Shown in pieces: positions 15,501 to 18,470 of a stretch of DNA of 18,470 nt. The DNA comes from Deltaproteobacteria bacterium. Lineage in GTDB: Bacteria > Desulfobacterota > Desulfobacteria > Desulfobacterales > BuS5. Numbering within the stretch: the first letter of the stretch is position 1; every line of letters begins with the position of its first letter. The DNA lies in NCBI GenBank assembly GCA_021157555.1, contig JAGGWL010000161.1:1-18470 (forward strand), given 5' to 3'. A program made the position numbers and the translations under genes. Under the pieces are notes generated by a model. The model saw only the letters and a program-made list of their open reading frames with translations. It did not search any database and was not told the origin of the DNA.

Positions 15501-15560
15501 TTTACCTTTTTTATTTTTTTTTATATAAAAGTGCCTAAAGTTAAGGATTTCAACTTTATA

Positions 15561-15594
15561 TTTTGTTGTGCCCGATAGGGCATGTGGGTTATAT
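15561..15594. repeat. Dispersed repeat, copy B (first copy at 279-312)
   Basis: 30 of 34 positions match 279-312, including TTTTGTTGTGCC, the GCCC-GATA-GGGC hairpin and GGTTATAT. It lies between the dnaK stop and the shared terminator. A separate 7-bp inverted repeat TAAAGTT/AACTTTA precedes it (about 15536-15558). Confidence 0.6.
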
Positions 15595-15597
15595 TAT

Positions 15598-15640
15598 GAC
15601 CAGCCTGGGGCAACGCTCCAGGCTGGTTTTTTTATTTTTT
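15598..15640 (+). terminator. Intrinsic terminator of dnaK
   Basis: Stem CCAGCCTGGGGC (15600-15611), loop AAC, GCTCCAGGCTGG (15615-15626) with one G-U pair, followed by seven T, an A and six T. It is a textbook plus-strand terminator. Its T-tract overlaps the stop and last codons of the converging response regulator gene (stop 15632-15634). Confidence 0.92.
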
Positions 15641-17062
15641 AGTTACCGATGTTTCAAATTTAAGATTATACTTTTCTATTCTGGCATGTAAGGTGGGTCT
15701 GGAAAGACCAAGAAGTTTAGCTGCGCGGGAACGATTCCCACCGGCTATATTAAGCGCTTCTTTGATTAGAATACTTGCAAAACGATCCATGCAGGCATCA
15801 AACATTTTTTCCATGGGTCTGGCTGTTAATTCATGATGTATAAATTGTTTAATGATTTGAATCGCATTTTTCATGTCGCCATTTTGATCATGTTTTTTTT
15901 CACTTATCGCCTGGATAATATCATCATTACAAAGCGGCGTACCACGGTTGAATATTAATATTTTTTGAATGATATTGGCAAGTTCTCTAACATTACCAGG
16001 CCAGGAATAATTATTTAGCGCTGAAATTGCTTTTTTGCTAATCCCGGGATTTTCTATTCCCAGCTCGGTAGCATATCTGGAAAGAAAATATTCAGTCAAA
16101 AGAGAAATGTCGTCTGGCCGTTCACATAGCGGGGGAAGCCAGATGGTAACTACCTTAAGACGATAATACAGATCTTCCCGAAAACGACCGGCAGCCAGGG
16201 CTGCTTCCAAATCTCTGTTAGTTGCGGCGATAATCCGAACATCTACAGGAATGGTTTCACGTCCTCCAAGCCGTTCTATACTTTTTTCCTGAAGCAATCG
16301 TAATATTTTGCCCTGGAGACTCAGCGGCATATCACCAATTTCATCAAGAAAAACTGTTCCGCCGTGAGCCTGTTCAATCTTACCCACACGCCGATGGACG
16401 GCTCCGGTAAAAGCTCCTTTTTCATATCCAAATAATTCGCTTTCAAGTAGATTTTCCGGAATCGCAACGCAGTTTATTATAAGAAACGGCTTATCCACCC
16501 GCAGACTGTGTTGATATACCGCTCGGGCAACAAGTTCTTTTCCGGTTCCGGAATCTCCCCTGATCAGCACCGAAACATCTGTAGAAGATACTCGTCCGAT
16601 CGCCTTATATACTTCCTGCATTAAACCGCTTCGGCCTATAATGGCTTCCCTCAAGGTTTTATCAGGAGCTGCGTCCATCTCCACCGGAGAACGCATGAAA
16701 CGACCGGCTTCCAACGCTTGTTTTATTATAGTCAACATCTCCGGTATATCAAACGGTTTAAGAAGATAATCGAAAGCTCCCATTTTGGTAGCTTCTATAG
16801 CAGTTTCAGTAGTACCGTATGCCGTCATAATAATTACAGGCAGCTTCTGTTCTATATCGTGTATCGCTTTAAAAGTTTCCAGTCCGTTCATTCCAGGCAA
16901 CTTCATGTCAAGTATAACCAGATCAGGAGGTTTTTTATTAACCATTTCAAGGCCAATCTCACCGGAAGAAGCAGTTTCTATATCATATCCCTCTTCAATC
17001 AAAAGCTTGTTAAAACTTTTTCTAAGCTGGGCATCATCATCAATAATTAAAATAATACTCAA
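15632..17062 (-). CDS. Sigma-54-dependent response regulator, NtrC/ZraR type
   Basis: Phosphorylation-controlled activator of RpoN promoters. The 476 residues comprise three domains. The receiver (1-120) has D8-D10, phospho-acceptor D52, T80 and K102. The AAA+ domain has Walker A GDSGTGKE (169-176), GAFTGA (216-221, the sigma-54 contact loop) and Walker B GTVFLDEIGD (235-244). The C-terminal Fis-type helix-turn-helix is GGNRSRAAKLLGLSRPTLHARIEKY (visible near residues 440-465). The start is TTG 17060-17062, overlapping the kinase stop in a TTGA junction, with AAAGGA about 8-13 nt upstream inside the kinase gene. Its regulon cannot be read from this window; no -24/-12 promoter (TGGCAC-N5-TTGC) was noticed nearby. 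It ends convergently in the dnaK terminator. Confidence 0.95.
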   Translation of the reverse strand: MSIILIIDDDAQLRKSFNKLLIEEGYDIETASSGEIGLEMVNKKPPDLVILDMKLPGMNGLETFKAIHDIEQKLPVIIMTAYGTTETAIEATKMGAFDYLLKPFDIPEMLTIIKQALEAGRFMRSPVEMDAAPDKTLREAIIGRSGLMQEVYKAIGRVSSTDVSVLIRGDSGTGKELVARAVYQHSLRVDKPFLIINCVAIPENLLESELFGYEKGAFTGAVHRRVGKIEQAHGGTVFLDEIGDMPLSLQGKILRLLQEKSIERLGGRETIPVDVRIIAATNRDLEAALAAGRFREDLYYRLKVVTIWLPPLCERPDDISLLTEYFLSRYATELGIENPGISKKAISALNNYSWPGNVRELANIIQKILIFNRGTPLCNDDIIQAISEKKHDQNGDMKNAIQIIKQFIHHELTARPMEKMFDACMDRFASILIKEALNIAGGNRSRAAKLLGLSRPTLHARIEKYNLKFETSVTKK

Positions 17063-18470
17063 GATTTGAATCCTTTTTTCAAAAGGGTAATGATAAAACT
17101 GGCGCCCTGGCCATTTTTCGATGAAACCTCAATCGTACCACCATGTTCTTTGATAATACGTTCGACAATACTTAATCCAAGGCCGGTTCCTTCCTCTTTG
17201 GTAGTAAAAAAAGGCTGAAAAATTTTATCCATAATTGATTCAGATATGCCAGGGCCGTTATCACTTATCTTAATGATTATGACATTACCAAGGGACGTTA
17301 TAAATTCCTCCTTTTCATCTATTTCAATCATACCCCCTCCGTCCATGGCCTGACAGGCATTTATCACAAGATTAACAATAACCTCCTTGAGCTGCTCGGG
17401 ATCAGCTTCAATTTCCGGAAGCGGGTGTTTGCGAACAACCTTGATTTTTACATCATACGATTTTAAACGATGTTCCAGCAACTGAATGACAAGATCTACA
17501 ATCATCGAAGGGCTGACCTGCTGTATCTTAAGTTTGGGGGGCCTGGAAAATTCAAGAAAATTTTGTAAAATAATATCAATATGGCGGATCTCTTCTGAAA
17601 TAACTTCAAAATCTTCTTTTTGGGTGGAGGATAAGTCAAGATAACGACTCAGGGAAAATATTCGCATTTTTACCGAAGTAAAAGGATTGCGAATGCTATG
17701 CGCCATCCCTGCGGCCAGAGTTCCCACCATAGCCATTTTTTCTGCCTGTTGAAGGTGTTCCCGGCTTTTTTCAAGCTCCCAGTTGGTTTGATCAATATCA
17801 TTAATAAGGCCTCTGACGCTGCTTCGGAGAGATTTTATTTCATTTCCGGGCATATCAAGCCCTTCAGTTTTGTTAACCTCTTTTGCTAAACTTCTAACCG
17901 GTCCCAGTATATATTTTGCAAGAAGAATCACCAAAAACATAGCCAGGAAAAAATCTATGAAAATGGCGGAAGCGGCAATTATTCTAAGATTTTGGGCTCT
18001 ACAGGAACTTTCTTGTCGTGCCTGATTAATGCATTTTGTGTGGATATTTTTATACTGGCTGCATAAATCAAGAATTGTAAAGAAACGTTTACGTACTTTT
18101 TGGTGGAGTTTAGACCCTGTTTCATATTCACCGGCTTTATAAAGGGCTATAACCCTGTCCTTGGCAATAATATATTGTTTATATTCCAACGAAATAAGGT
18201 TAACGGTTTTTTGTTGTTGTTCGCTGTTCACAAGGTGTCGTACCTGATTGAGCCGTTGCTTAAAAAGCTGTCGGTACTCTCCCAGTTTTCGAAGCCATTC
18301 CGGATCAGAATCAAGAAAATAATAAGAAACAAAGCCCTTTTGATTTACAAGAGCTATTTCCAGTTCCTGGGCCGCCTGATAAGCAGCCAGATTTCTATCA
18401 ATAACGGAAGTTAAAAGTCCTTCAATCCGATATGTATACCAGACCATCACCAGTCCGCCGGCAAATGTGA
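17059..18470 (-). CDS. Sensor histidine kinase, NtrB/ZraS-like (5' end outside window)
   Basis: Membrane-bound partner of the adjacent sigma-54 regulator. The frame stays open to the window edge: upstream of a possible GTG at 18448-18450 it reads TFAGGLV, so the first membrane helix is cut and the true start lies outside. Numbered from that GTG: a periplasmic helical sensor region (about 15-155), membrane helix (about 157-179), HAMP-like linker (about 180-225), H-box GMAHSIRNPF with H251, N-box NLVINACQAM (360-369), DNGPGIS (397-403), FQPFFTT (411-417) and GTGLGLS (421-427). All catalytic boxes are intact, so it should be an active kinase. The sensor region has no known ligand motif. Its stop TGA 17059-17061 overlaps the regulator start, giving coupled translation. 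Confidence 0.92.
   Translation of the reverse strand, partial: TFAGGLVMVWYTYRIEGLLTSVIDRNLAAYQAAQELEIALVNQKGFVSYYFLDSDPEWLRKLGEYRQLFKQRLNQVRHLVNSEQQQKTVNLISLEYKQYIIAKDRVIALYKAGEYETGSKLHQKVRKRFFTILDLCSQYKNIHTKCINQARQESSCRAQNLRIIAASAIFIDFFLAMFLVILLAKYILGPVRSLAKEVNKTEGLDMPGNEIKSLRSSVRGLINDIDQTNWELEKSREHLQQAEKMAMVGTLAAGMAHSIRNPFTSVKMRIFSLSRYLDLSSTQKEDFEVISEEIRHIDIILQNFLEFSRPPKLKIQQVSPSMIVDLVIQLLEHRLKSYDVKIKVVRKHPLPEIEADPEQLKEVIVNLVINACQAMDGGGMIEIDEKEEFITSLGNVIIIKISDNGPGISESIMDKIFQPFFTTKEEGTGLGLSIVERIIKEHGGTIEVSSKNGQGASFIITLLKKGFKS

Noticed and set aside
1..18470. CRISPR array, tRNA or rRNA genes, transposase or phage genes
   Set aside because: No regularly spaced direct repeats, tRNA-like cloverleaf, rRNA segment or transposase/integrase reading frame was recognised on either strand.

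Overview
The window looks like chromosomal core sequence of a low-to-moderate GC, Gram-negative bacterium, most likely a Desulfobacterales-type deltaproteobacterium (Desulfobacterota). The grounds are the tilS-ftsH-folP-ybbR order, a sigma-54 (NtrC-type) two-component pair, an outer-membrane beta-barrel C-terminus ending in Phe, and many short palindromic intergenic repeats. This placement is an inference from gene content and style; no search was run.

Layout. At the left edge is the tail of a plus-strand gene, probably an outer-membrane barrel (2-148), followed by a repeat-filled gap. Next come minus-strand genes: a DUF4143-type ATPase (3189-4541) leading into uvrA (347-3178) with a 10-bp gap. 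Upstream of them is a separate two-gene unit: a retropepsin-like protease (6539-6922) followed by a 576-residue protein of unknown function whose C-terminal third resembles a nucleoside phosphorylase or AMP-nucleosidase domain (4786-6516). A tight cluster follows, transcribed right to left: tilS, then ftsH, folP and a YbbR/CdaR-like predicted lipoprotein, the last three overlapping one another. The diadenylate cyclase gene that usually sits between folP and ybbR is absent.

Between tilS and grpE is a plus-strand large-type (Alu-domain-bearing) SRP RNA gene with a good sigma-70 promoter. It is followed by grpE and dnaK on the plus strand, and dnaK ends in a strong intrinsic terminator. Converging on dnaK from the right is a sensor kinase (5' end cut by the window edge) overlapping a sigma-54-dependent response regulator.

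How the genes relate: uvrA (nucleotide excision repair), ffs (membrane targeting), grpE-dnaK (folding), ftsH (membrane proteolysis), folP (folate) and tilS (tRNA-Ile lysidine) are housekeeping. The ATPase, the protease plus nucleosidase-like pair, and the two-component system are the accessory or lineage-specific parts. The most notable points are the large SRP RNA, the YbbR gene separated from any visible cdaA, the nucleosidase-like fusion protein, and a family of short repeats (core TTAGGAACGGGAA). Those repeats appear to have rewritten the C-termini of two neighbouring genes and recur in several gaps.
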